Below, piece after piece: positions 54,517-62,666 of a stretch of 64,000 nt of DNA. Where the stretch lies: NCBI GenBank assembly GCA_963835215.1, contig CAWIES010000004.1, positions 682,001-746,000 of the forward strand, in the 5' to 3' direction. The notes under the pieces are model-generated. The model was not told the origin of the DNA, searched no databases, and saw nothing but the letters and a program-made list of their open reading frames with translations. Position 1 is the stretch's first letter, and each line of letters begins with the position of its first letter. The position numbers and the translations under genes were made by a program. The stretch is from Roseiarcus sp963835215 (GTDB lineage: Bacteria > Pseudomonadota > Alphaproteobacteria > Rhizobiales > Beijerinckiaceae).

Positions 54517-55434
54517 GTGAGGGAAGGCAAGCGAGCGGGCGAGTCGAGCCGCGCAAAGCAGCGCCATCGGCTCGCAGCGCTCTGTGTGGCGCCGGCGACG
54601 ATCGTCTTTCTGCTGCTGATCGCCTATCCGCTCGCTTCGGTCCTTTTGGACGCCTTTCAATACGTCAATCTGACGAACCCGACGGTCCATGGATTTGCCG
54701 GGTTCGACAACTTCGCCAACGTCATTGGCGACGAACGCTTCTGGCCGGCGTTCTGGCGCACCGGCCTATGGACGCTGGTCTCGGTCGTGGGCGAATACGC
54801 GCTCGGCCTCGCCTCCGCGCTCGCGCTCGCCCAGCCAAGCCGCGCGCGCGGCGTCTCGCGCGCGATCATTCTGATCCCCTGGGTGATCCCGATCGTCGTC
54901 GCCGGTCTCACTTGGACTTGGATGCTGACCCCCGACTACGGCATCATCAACCTCTGGCTGGTGAAATCTGGGCTGATGGCGAAGCCTTTTTATTGGCTCG
55001 GCAATCTCAACACCGCCCTTCTGACGATCGCCGTCGTCAACATATGGCGAAGCTTTCCCTTCTATACGATCTGCCTGCTTGCCGGCCTGACGTCGATCCC
55101 GAGAGAGACGCTCGAAGCCGCCGCCATGGACGGCGCCGGTACGATCCAGCGGTTCGTCCACATCACGATGCCCTATCTCAAGACGGTCTCGCTGACCCTC
55201 ATTTTCGTCCACGTCATCGCCACCTCGATCAACTTCGACTTCATTTGGGTGATGACGCAGGGGGGGCCGCTGAACGCGTCGGAAACGCTGCCGATCCTGA
55301 TCTACCGCTTCGCGCTCGAGGATTTTGACGTCGGCTCGGCGAGCGCGCTGGCGACGATGAGCATCGGCTTCATGCTCGCCGTGTTCTTCGTCTACTGGTT
55401 CGGCGCGCTTCGCGGCTCGAAGGAGACGGCCTGA
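54517..55434 (+). CDS. ABC sugar transporter permease, MalF-type
   Basis: 305 residues from the GTG at 54517 (GGCGGAGGG upstream); a GTG at 54424 inside the preceding gene is an alternative. Six membrane segments and the EAA loop 'LEAAAMDGAGTIQRFVHITMPYLK' typical of MalF-like permeases. It overlaps the next gene by three bases (TGATG). The partner ATPase is absent from the cluster. Confidence 0.88.
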   Translation: MREGKRAGESSRAKQRHRLAALCVAPATIVFLLLIAYPLASVLLDAFQYVNLTNPTVHGFAGFDNFANVIGDERFWPAFWRTGLWTLVSVVGEYALGLASALALAQPSRARGVSRAIILIPWVIPIVVAGLTWTWMLTPDYGIINLWLVKSGLMAKPFYWLGNLNTALLTIAVVNIWRSFPFYTICLLAGLTSIPRETLEAAAMDGAGTIQRFVHITMPYLKTVSLTLIFVHVIATSINFDFIWVMTQGGPLNASETLPILIYRFALEDFDVGSASALATMSIGFMLAVFFVYWFGALRGSKETA

Positions 55435-56279
55435 TGGTCACTGGCGGCGTCGAGCGCGCGATCAAGGGGATTTCGACCTACGCGACGCTGGCGGTCTTCG
55501 CGACATTTTGCCTGTTTCCATTCCTGTGGATGGTCGACACGGCGCTCAAGCCGCCAACCGAAGTGCGGAGCTTGAACCCGACGTTCTGGATCGCCCATCC
55601 GACGCTCGAGAACTTTCACCACGTGCTGACCGACGGCAATTTTCTCATCTTCTTCCGCAACAGTCTGATCGTCGCCGGGGGCACAACGATCCTCACGCTG
55701 ATAATCGCGACATTCTGCGGCTACGCGATGAGCCGACTTCCGCACGAGCCGGTGACGCGCGCGATCGGCGCCGCGCTATTGGTCTCGCAGACGATACCCG
55801 GAGTGCTCATCCTCGCGCCGATCTACATCATCATGCGCGAGCTCAACCTGCTCTCGACCTACCAGGCGCTGATCCTCGTCTATTGCGCTTTCGCGATTCC
55901 CCTGTGCTGCTTCATGCTGAAGGGGTTCTTCGACACGATTCCGTTGGAGCTCGAAGAGGCGGCCGAGCTCGACGGATGCTCGCGCTTCGGCTTCATCTAT
56001 CGCATTCTCGTTCCCCTGTGCGCGCCGGGCATCCTTGCGACCGGCATCTTCTGCTTCGTCACCTCGTGGAACGAGTTTCTGTTCGGCTACGTCCTGATCA
56101 ACGACGATTCGGTGCGAACCCTGACGCCGGCGATCATGGTGTTTAAGGGGCCGCACCTGACCGACTGGGGCGCCCTGATGGCCGCCTCGGCGCTCGCGGT
56201 CGTCCCCGTCACCCTCTTTTTCGTCAACCTGCAGCGCTTCCTGATCGAAGGGCTGTCGGCCGGCGCGGTCAAAGGCTGA
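55434..56279 (+). CDS. ABC sugar transporter permease, MalG-type
   Basis: 281 residues. Six membrane helices; N-terminal 'LFPFLWMVDTALKPPTEV' and the EAA loop 'LEEAAELDGCSRFGFIYRILVPL'. It ends the sugar cluster; the next gene (rpsB) has its own promoter. No ATP-binding protein gene follows, so a shared MsmK-like ATPase from elsewhere must energise the transporter, or the cluster is incomplete. Confidence 0.9.
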   Translation: MVTGGVERAIKGISTYATLAVFATFCLFPFLWMVDTALKPPTEVRSLNPTFWIAHPTLENFHHVLTDGNFLIFFRNSLIVAGGTTILTLIIATFCGYAMSRLPHEPVTRAIGAALLVSQTIPGVLILAPIYIIMRELNLLSTYQALILVYCAFAIPLCCFMLKGFFDTIPLELEEAAELDGCSRFGFIYRILVPLCAPGILATGIFCFVTSWNEFLFGYVLINDDSVRTLTPAIMVFKGPHLTDWGALMAASALAVVPVTLFFVNLQRFLIEGLSAGAVKG

Positions 56280-56292
56280 GGGGGCGCAGGGG

Positions 56293-56320
56293 GCCCCTAG
56301 CGCCGCCGCCAGGGGCGTTT
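56293..56320 (+). terminator. Possible terminator after the sugar cluster
   Basis: GCCCCT (56293-56298) pairs with AGGGGC (56311-56316) over a 12-base loop and is followed by GTTT. Weak T-run, so of low confidence. Confidence 0.3.
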
Positions 56321-56342
56321 ACGCGAGAAAACGGCCGCCTGC

Positions 56343-56371
56343 TTGCCTTTCCCTCCGCCCTCCTCTATACG
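56343..56371 (+). promoter_or_regulatory. Candidate sigma-70 promoter of rpsB-tsf
   Basis: TTGCCT (56343-56348), a 17-base spacer, TATACG (56366-56371). The leader to the GTG at 56483 is about 105 bases and contains a small hairpin GGCGGG-GGT-TCCCGCC near 56434-56450, which could be an autoregulatory element, as S2 proteins control their own mRNA in other bacteria. Confidence 0.5.
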
Positions 56372-56482
56372 CGCGACCATTCCACAGGCGGATTTTCGCG
56401 CACCCTGCTTTAAGGGTTCGCTCCGGTGGCGGGGGTTCCCGCCTCAATGATCCGCCGAGGTTCAACCGGAAAGGAAAACGCA

Positions 56483-57523
56483 GTGGCACTGCCTGACTTC
56501 ACTATGCGCCAGCTCCTCGAATCGGGCGCGCATTTCGGCCATCAGTCGCATCGCTGGAACCCGAAGATGGCGCCATACATCTTTGGCGCCCGCAACTCGA
56601 TTCACATCATCGACCTCGCCCAGACCGTGCCGTTGCTGCACCAGGCGCTGAAGGTCGTCTCCGACACGGTCGCCAAGGGCGGGCGGGTGCTGTTCGTCGG
56701 CACCAAGCGGCAGGCGGCCGAGGACATCGCCGAGGCGGCCAAGCGCTCGGCGCAGTATTTTGTCAATTCGCGCTGGCTCGGCGGCACGCTGACCAACTGG
56801 AAGACCATCTCCGGCTCGATCTCGCGCCTGCGCAAGCTCGACGAGCAGCTCGGCGAAGGGGCCAAGGGCCTGACCAAGAAAGAGCGCCTGATGCTCTCGC
56901 GCGAGCGCGAGAAGCTCGAGAAGGCGCTCGGCGGCATCAAGGACATGGGCGGCGTGCCCGACCTCGTCTTCGTCATCGACACCAACAAGGAGGCGCTGGC
57001 GATCAAGGAGGCCAACCGGCTGAAGATCCCGGTCATCGCCATCCTCGACACCAATAGCGATCCCGACGGCATCGCCTTCCCGATTCCGGCCAACGACGAC
57101 GCCAGCCGCGCAATTCTGCTTTATTGCGATCTGGTGGCGCGCGCGGCGATCGACGGCATCTCGCGCGGCCAAGGCGCGGCGGGTGTCGACATCGGCGAAG
57201 CTGCGGCCCCGCTTGAGGCCGCCCTGCCCGCCCCTGCGGCGGCCCCCGCCGCCGAAACCGCCGATGGCGAGTTGGAAGTCCCAGTCGATCGCTTCGAGCT
57301 GCTCTCCGCGCCGCGCGGCGCGCCCGACGATCTCGCCAAACTGACCGGCGTCGGCCCGCAGATCGTCAAGAAGCTCAACGACCACGGCGTGTTCCACTAT
57401 TGGCAGCTCGCCGCCATGACCAAGGAAGAGACCGACAAGCTCGACGCCGACTTGAAGCTCAATGGCCGCGCCGACCGCGACCATTGGGCCGACCAGGCCC
57501 GCGCGCTGATCGCTGCGGCGTAA
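56483..57523 (+). CDS. rpsB: 30S ribosomal protein S2 with C-terminal extension
   Basis: 346 residues from the GTG at 56483 (GGAAAGGAAAACG upstream). The first 255 are S2: 'LLESGAHFGHQSHRWNPKMAPYIFG', 'FVGTKRQAAEDIAEAAKRS', 'NSRWLGGTLTNWKTISGSI', 'DTNSDPDGIAFPIPANDDASRAI'. The last 90 are an Ala/Pro linker followed by 'DLAKLTGVGPQIVKKLNDHGVFHYWQLAAMT', a helix-hairpin-helix-like segment, then 'LKLNGRADRDHWADQARALIAA'. Such tails are known in some Hyphomicrobiales S2 proteins; their role is not established. Confidence 0.93.
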   Translation: MALPDFTMRQLLESGAHFGHQSHRWNPKMAPYIFGARNSIHIIDLAQTVPLLHQALKVVSDTVAKGGRVLFVGTKRQAAEDIAEAAKRSAQYFVNSRWLGGTLTNWKTISGSISRLRKLDEQLGEGAKGLTKKERLMLSREREKLEKALGGIKDMGGVPDLVFVIDTNKEALAIKEANRLKIPVIAILDTNSDPDGIAFPIPANDDASRAILLYCDLVARAAIDGISRGQGAAGVDIGEAAAPLEAALPAPAAAPAAETADGELEVPVDRFELLSAPRGAPDDLAKLTGVGPQIVKKLNDHGVFHYWQLAAMTKEETDKLDADLKLNGRADRDHWADQARALIAAA

Positions 57524-57529
57524 AGCTCC

Positions 57530-57555
57530 CCCCTCTCCCGCCTGCGGGAGAGGGG
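57530..57555. repeat. Perfect palindrome between rpsB and tsf
   Basis: CCCCTCTCCCGC (57530-57541) pairs with GCGGGAGAGGGG (57544-57555) over a two-base loop, 12-bp stem. Similar to the hairpin between bfr and lpd; probably a dispersed palindrome or an attenuator within the operon. Confidence 0.7.
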
Positions 57556-57614
57556 CTTCCATCGCCGGCGCCCGCGCATCGCGCCGTTTGCTTCAATTCC
57601 TGAGGAAGATTGCC

Positions 57615-58508
57615 ATGGCCACGATTTCCGCCGCGCTGGTCAAAGAGCTGCGCGAGAACACCGGCGCCGGCATGATGGACTGCAAGACCGCGCTGACCGA
57701 GACCGGCGGCGACATCGAGGCCGCGATCGACTGGCTGCGCAAGAAGGGCCTCTCGAAGGCCGCCAAGAAGAGCGGCCGCGTCGCCGCTGACGGCCTCGTC
57801 GGCGTCGCGGTCGAAGCGAATTTCGGCGTGGTCGTCGAAGTCAATTCCGAGACCGACTTCGTCGCCCGCAACGATGACTTCCAAGGCTTGGTGCGCGGCG
57901 TCCTCGCGGTGGCGCTCGACAAGGGCGCCGGCGTCGACGTCGAGGCGGTCAAGGCCTCCCACTATATGGGCGGGGGCACGGTCAACGACGCGATCACCAA
58001 CGCCATCGCCACCATCGGCGAGAACATCACCCTGCGCCGCGCCCACGGCCTTCACGTTCCCCAGGGCGTCATCGGCCATTACGTCCACGCCCAGATCGCA
58101 GATGGGCTCGGCCGCATCGGAGTCATCGTCGCCCTCGCTTCGACCGGCGCGCGCGAGCCGCTGGTCGATCTCGGCCGCCATATCGCGATGCATGTCGCCG
58201 CCGCCATGCCGCTCGCCCTCAACGCCGAGGGCGTCGACCCGGCAACCGTCGCCCGCGAAAAAGCCGTGCTGCTCGACAAAAACGCTGGCAAGCCGCCGCA
58301 AGTCCTGGATCGGATTATCGAATCTGGCCTCAAGACCTATTACAAAGAGGTCTGCCTGCTCGATCAGGCCTATGTCCACGATCCGGCCAAGACCGTCGCC
58401 CAGGCGGTCAAGGACGCCGAAAAGACCGTCGGCGCGCCAATCGCGCTCACCGGCTTTGTCCGCTTCGCCCTCGGCGAGGGCGTCGAAAAACCGGCCGAAG
58501 AAGGCTAA
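57615..58508 (+). CDS. tsf: Elongation factor Ts
   Basis: 297 residues from the ATG at 57615 (TGAGGAAG upstream). GDP/GTP exchange factor for EF-Tu. N-terminal UBA-like domain 'LVKELRENTGAGMMDCKTALTET', 'GDIEAAIDWLRKKGL', the EF-Tu contact 'NSETDFVARNDDF', then the core and the coiled-coil. A strong terminator follows. Complete. Confidence 0.95.
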   Translation: MATISAALVKELRENTGAGMMDCKTALTETGGDIEAAIDWLRKKGLSKAAKKSGRVAADGLVGVAVEANFGVVVEVNSETDFVARNDDFQGLVRGVLAVALDKGAGVDVEAVKASHYMGGGTVNDAITNAIATIGENITLRRAHGLHVPQGVIGHYVHAQIADGLGRIGVIVALASTGAREPLVDLGRHIAMHVAAAMPLALNAEGVDPATVAREKAVLLDKNAGKPPQVLDRIIESGLKTYYKEVCLLDQAYVHDPAKTVAQAVKDAEKTVGAPIALTGFVRFALGEGVEKPAEEG

Positions 58509-58523
58509 GCTTCCAAATCAACC

Positions 58524-58549
58524 GGGCGGCCTTCGGGCCGCCCTTTTTT
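58524..58549 (+). terminator. Rho-independent terminator of rpsB-tsf
   Basis: GGGCGGCC (58524-58531), TTCG tetraloop, GGCCGCCC (58536-58543), followed by TTTTTT (58544-58549). Confidence 0.95.
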
Positions 58550-58598
58550 CTGGCCTGCGGAACTTTTTGCCGGCCCGAGGATTTGCAGACCCAAAGAC

Positions 58599-58604
58599 AG
58601 GAGG
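58599..58604 (+). promoter_or_regulatory. Shine-Dalgarno site deciding the TTG start of pyrH
   Basis: AGGAGG five bases upstream of TTG at 58610. The later in-frame ATG at 58646 has no such site. Confidence 0.7.
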
Positions 58605-58609
58605 CGAGC

Positions 58610-59350
58610 TTGAGCGACCCCGCGCGCGAGAGGCCCGAAAAGCCGATGTTCGAGCGGGTCGTGGTCAAACTGTCGGGTGAGGCGCTGATGGGCCCCGATC
58701 CGTTCGGCCTCAATGCGCCGACCGTGCAGCGCATCGCCGCCGACCTCAAGGCCGTCGCCGACCTCGGCGTGCAGGTGGCGGTGGTGGTCGGGGGCGGCAA
58801 TTTCTTTCGCGGCCTATTGGGCGCCGATAAGGGCATCGAGCGGGCGCGCGCCAATTCGATCGGCATGCTCGCCACCGTCATGAACGCCCTGGCGATGGAG
58901 GGCGCGCTCGAGCAGCTCGGCCAGGCGGCGCGCGTGCTCTCCGCTGCGCCGATGCCCTCGCTGTGCCAGCCCTATTCGCGCCAGGCGGCGCTCGCCCATC
59001 TCGTCAAGCATCGCGTCATCGTGCTCGCGGGGGGCACCGGCAATCCCTTCTTCACCACCGACACCGGCGCGGCGCTGCGCGCGGCCGAGCTCTCCGCCGA
59101 CGCGGTGATGAAGGCGACCCAGGTCGACGGCGTCTACACCGCGGACCCGAAGAAAGACCCGACTGCGACGCGCTTCGAGCGCCTCACGCACGACGAAGCG
59201 ATCGCCCGCAATCTCCAGATCATGGACACGGCGGCCTTCGCGCTGGCGCGCGACAACCGCATCCCGATCGTCGTTTTCTCGATCAACGAGCCCGGCGCGA
59301 TCCGCGCCGCGCTGCTCGGACAGGGGCGCGCCACCTACGTGATGCCCTGA
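58610..59350 (+). CDS. pyrH: Uridylate (UMP) kinase
   Basis: 246 residues with a TTG start at 58610. Phosphorylates UMP in pyrimidine supply; hexameric amino-acid-kinase fold. 'RVVVKLSGEALMG', 'VVVGGGNFFRG', 'LAGGTGNPFFTTDTGAALRAAEL' and 'KATQVDGVYTADPKKDPTATRF' are the family marks. It follows the tsf terminator, so it needs its own promoter; frr, the usual next gene, is not in place. Confidence 0.95.
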   Translation: MSDPARERPEKPMFERVVVKLSGEALMGPDPFGLNAPTVQRIAADLKAVADLGVQVAVVVGGGNFFRGLLGADKGIERARANSIGMLATVMNALAMEGALEQLGQAARVLSAAPMPSLCQPYSRQAALAHLVKHRVIVLAGGTGNPFFTTDTGAALRAAELSADAVMKATQVDGVYTADPKKDPTATRFERLTHDEAIARNLQIMDTAAFALARDNRIPIVVFSINEPGAIRAALLGQGRATYVMP

Positions 59351-59352
59351 GG

Positions 59353-59374
59353 GCGCCGATCTCGTGATCGGCGC
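59353..59374. terminator. Hairpin after pyrH
   Basis: GCGCCGATC (59353-59361), loop TCGT, GATCGGCGC (59366-59374), nine-bp perfect stem; no T-run. Confidence 0.45.
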
Positions 59375-59476
59375 GAGCGCCAGCGCGGCTTGGATTTCTC
59401 CCCGGATCGCGTAGGCTCGCCGCTTACGGCCGTTGCGCGAGCGTGGGCTGGGCGACGGCGCCGGGAGGAAGAGCCC

Positions 59477-59911
59477 GTGACGAATTCGGCGAAGGCGAGC
59501 CCGACGCTCGCCGGACAATGTTATTGCGGCGCGGTGCGCTACGCGGTCGCCGACGAGTTCCTCTACGCCGCGAATTGCCACTGCGGCGCGTGCCGACGCA
59601 CGACAGGATCGGCCTTCAAACCATTCGCCGGCATCGAGCGCGAGAAGCTGACAATCGTCGAGGGCGCCGAAACGCTGATGACTTTCGGCGACGCGGACGG
59701 CAACAATACGCATTGCAAGCTTTGCGGTTCGCTCCTCTATTCGGTGGTGCGCGCCGGCGCCTTCGTGCACATCGCCATGGGAACGCTTGTCGACGACCCC
59801 CGCATTCGCCCGACCGAGCATATTTTTGTCGGCTCGAAGGCGCCGTGGTTCACGATCACCGACGATCTGCCGCAGTTCGCGGCGCATGCGACGGTTGCCG
59901 GGGGCGAATGA
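59477..59911 (+). CDS. GFA-family (glutathione-dependent formaldehyde-activating type) zinc protein
   Basis: 144 residues from the GTG at 59477 (GGGAGGAAGAG upstream). Three Cys sites as in the family: 'GQCYCGAVRY', 'ANCHCGACRRTTGSAF' and 'CKLCGSLLYS', which bind zinc. The founder enzyme condenses formaldehyde with glutathione; most members have unknown substrates. It is followed by two MFS genes. Confidence 0.85.
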   Translation: MTNSAKASPTLAGQCYCGAVRYAVADEFLYAANCHCGACRRTTGSAFKPFAGIEREKLTIVEGAETLMTFGDADGNNTHCKLCGSLLYSVVRAGAFVHIAMGTLVDDPRIRPTEHIFVGSKAPWFTITDDLPQFAAHATVAGGE

Positions 59912-59962
59912 GTCTCGCATCGCGCCTCGCGGCGTCGACGAGATCTGAGGGAGGATGGGCAT

Positions 59963-61252
59963 TTGGACGCAACCGCAGCGCGGCACGGCAATTTCCGAAC
60001 GGTCGTCCAGGTGACCAGCGGCAATTTCCTCGAGATGTTCGACTTCTTCCTGTTCGGCATCTACGCCGACTATATCGCCAAGGCGTTCTTCCCCAACGCC
60101 AACGAATTCGTTTCGTTGATGTCGACCTTCCTGAGTTTCGCCGCCGGCTTCGCGATGCGCCCGATCGGCGCGCTGGTGCTGGGCGCCTACATTGACCGGA
60201 TCGGGCGGCGCAAAGGCCTGATCGTCACGCTCGCAATCATGGCCTCAGGCACCGTGCTGATCGCCTTCGTGCCGAGTTACGCGACGATCGGCCTCGCCGC
60301 GCCAATCCTGGTGGTGATCGGCCGGCTGCTGCAGGGCTTTTCAGCCGGCGTCGAGCTCGGCGGCGTCTCGGTCTATCTCTCCGAAATGGCGCCCCCTGGC
60401 CACAAGGGCTTTTACGTCGCCTGGCAATCGGCAAGCCAACAGGTGGCGATCATCCTCGCCGCGCTGATTGGTTTCACCATCAGCAAGCTGATGGCGCCGG
60501 CCGACATATCGGATTGGGGATGGCGTATCCCCTTCGTCATCGGCTGCATGATCGTGCCGTTCCTGTTCGTGTTGCGCAGCTCGCTGCAGGAGACGGAAGC
60601 GTTCAAGGCGCGCACGGATCATCCCGGCTTTGGCGAAATCGCGCACACGCTTGCGGTCAATTGGGCGCTGGTGCTTGGCGGGATCGGCATGGTCATCATG
60701 ACGACGGTGTCGTTCTATCTGATCACCGTTTACACCCCCCACTTCGGTAAGGACGTTCTCAAGCTCGCCGCCTCCAACAGCCTGCTCGTCACAATCGCGG
60801 TGGGCGCCTCCAACCTGTTCTGGCTGCCGATCGCCGGCGCGGCGTCCGACCGGATTGGCCGCCGGCCCATCCTGATCGCCACGACGCTGCTGGCGCTGGT
60901 CAGCGTCTATCCGTCGCTCGCCTGGCTGGTGAACGATCCGACTTTCGGCAAGATGCTGATCGTCGAACTGTGGCTGTCGCTGCTCTACGCCTGGTACAAT
61001 GGCGCGATGGTGGTCGCGCTAACCGAGGTGATCCCGGCAAGCGTGCGCACCTCGGGATTCTCGCTCGCCTACAGCCTCGCCACCACGCTCGGCGGTTCGT
61101 CGCTGGCGATCTCGACCTGGCTGATCCGCGTGACCGGCGACAACGCCGCGCCAGGCTACTGGATGAGCTTCGCGGCGCTGTGCGGCCTCGTCGCCACGCT
61201 GGCGATCTACGCGAGCCGCCCGCGGACCAACTCGGCGCCGGCGCCGGCCTGA
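59963..61252 (+). CDS. MFS transporter, citrate/tricarboxylate (MHS) type
   Basis: 429 residues, TTG start (GGGAGGATG upstream). Metabolite:H+ symporter family: 'NFLEMFDFFLFGIYADYIAKAFFP', 'GAYIDRIGRRKGLIVT' (MFS A-motif), 'GRLLQGFSAGVELGGVSVYLSEM' and 'DRIGRRPILIAT'. This set is typical of CitH/CitA-like transporters for citrate or tricarballylate; a dicarboxylate or related acid is also possible. It precedes a second MFS gene. Confidence 0.85.
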   Translation: MDATAARHGNFRTVVQVTSGNFLEMFDFFLFGIYADYIAKAFFPNANEFVSLMSTFLSFAAGFAMRPIGALVLGAYIDRIGRRKGLIVTLAIMASGTVLIAFVPSYATIGLAAPILVVIGRLLQGFSAGVELGGVSVYLSEMAPPGHKGFYVAWQSASQQVAIILAALIGFTISKLMAPADISDWGWRIPFVIGCMIVPFLFVLRSSLQETEAFKARTDHPGFGEIAHTLAVNWALVLGGIGMVIMTTVSFYLITVYTPHFGKDVLKLAASNSLLVTIAVGASNLFWLPIAGAASDRIGRRPILIATTLLALVSVYPSLAWLVNDPTFGKMLIVELWLSLLYAWYNGAMVVALTEVIPASVRTSGFSLAYSLATTLGGSSLAISTWLIRVTGDNAAPGYWMSFAALCGLVATLAIYASRPRTNSAPAPA

Positions 61253-61337
61253 ACCGCCGCGAGGTTGCGCGGAGCGCGAAAGCGCGCTCAACTCGATGAA
61301 ACGCGTTCGCAGCATAGCGAACCGGGGGGAGGATGCG

Positions 61338-62666
61338 ATGACTGCAAGCGATCTCGAACAGCGCACGATGAGCCGTATCGCCTGGCGGCTCATTCCGTTT
61401 CTCATCGTCTGCTATTTCGTCGCCTATCTCGACCGGGTCAATGTCGGCTTCGCCAAGCTGACGATGGACGCCGACATTGGCGTCAGCGACACGATGTTCG
61501 GCTTTGGCGCCGGTATCTTCTTCATCGGTTATTTCCTGTTCGAGGTTCCTTCGAACCTCGCGCTCGACCGTTTCGGCGCGAGGCGCTGGATCACCCGCAT
61601 CATGCTGTCTTGGGGACTGATTTCCGGCGCCATGGCCTTCATCCCCGACATCGCCAAGGCAACTGGCCTCAGTGGCGAGCACACCTTTTACGCACTACGC
61701 GTTCTGCTCGGCCTCGCCGAAGCGGGCTTCTTTCCCGGCATCATTTTCTATCTGACGCTGTGGTTCCCCTCGTCCTATCGCGGCCGCATGATCGGATATT
61801 TCATGGCGGCGATACCGCTGTCCTCCGCGCTTGGCTCGCCAGTTTCGGCGGCGCTGCTCGGGCTGGACGGCGCGCTCGGATTCAAAGGATGGCAATGGCT
61901 GTTCATCGCCGAGGCGGCGCCGTCGCTGATCCTCGGTGTCGCCACCTATTTCTATCTGACCGACCGCCCGGCCAACGCGCGCTGGCTCGACGACGAGGCG
62001 CGCAATTGGCTGACGACGCGTCTTTCAGCCGAGGAGAAGGTGCGCGCCAAAGTCTCGCCGGCGAGCGTGTTGCAAAGCCTTTACGACCCGCGCGTGTTGG
62101 CCGCCTCGCTAATCTATTTCGGCGTTGTCGCCTGCCTTTACGGCGTCGGCTTCTGGCTGCCGACGATCGTCAAGGGCTTCGGCGTATCGATCGCGCTGAC
62201 CGGTTGGATCACCGCCATCCCCTACGCCGTCGGCTTCGTCGGCTCGATCTGGTGGGGCATGCGTTCCGACGCGCGCCAAGAGCGCCTGCGCCATCTCTCA
62301 ATCGCGCTGGCCTTGGCCGCGATTGGCGTCGGCGCCTCGGCGCTGCTCAGCGATCCGCTGCTGAAGATGACTGCGCTGACGCTCGGCGCCCTCGGCGTCT
62401 TTTCCGCGCTGCCGATCTTCTGGACTCTGCCGACAGCGATCCTCTCGGGCGCAACGGCGGCTTCGGGCATCGCGGTCATCAACTCGATTGGCAATCTGTC
62501 GGGCTATGTCGGCCCATTCGCGGTCGGCTGGATCAAAGACGCGACCGGCTCCTTCGCCTGGGGCCTTGCCGCGATCGCCGCTTGCGCGGCGGTCGCGCTG
62601 ATCATCGCCCTCGTCCTTGGTCACGACCACGCGCTCGAAAAGGCGCCGGAGACTCAGGCGACGTGA
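61338..62666 (+). CDS. MFS transporter, ACS (anion:cation symporter) family
   Basis: 442 residues from the ATG at 61338 (GGGGGAGGATG upstream). 'LIPFLIVCYFVAYLDRVNVGFAKL' and 'FLFEVPSNLALDRFGARRWI' are classic ACS-family N-terminal marks, with twelve helices. Members take up sugar acids, phthalates or similar organic anions. Its stop overlaps the next gene's GTG (GTGA), so it is coupled to a methyltransferase. Leader sequence resembles that of the preceding MFS gene. Confidence 0.88.
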   Translation: MTASDLEQRTMSRIAWRLIPFLIVCYFVAYLDRVNVGFAKLTMDADIGVSDTMFGFGAGIFFIGYFLFEVPSNLALDRFGARRWITRIMLSWGLISGAMAFIPDIAKATGLSGEHTFYALRVLLGLAEAGFFPGIIFYLTLWFPSSYRGRMIGYFMAAIPLSSALGSPVSAALLGLDGALGFKGWQWLFIAEAAPSLILGVATYFYLTDRPANARWLDDEARNWLTTRLSAEEKVRAKVSPASVLQSLYDPRVLAASLIYFGVVACLYGVGFWLPTIVKGFGVSIALTGWITAIPYAVGFVGSIWWGMRSDARQERLRHLSIALALAAIGVGASALLSDPLLKMTALTLGALGVFSALPIFWTLPTAILSGATAASGIAVINSIGNLSGYVGPFAVGWIKDATGSFAWGLAAIAACAAVALIIALVLGHDHALEKAPETQAT

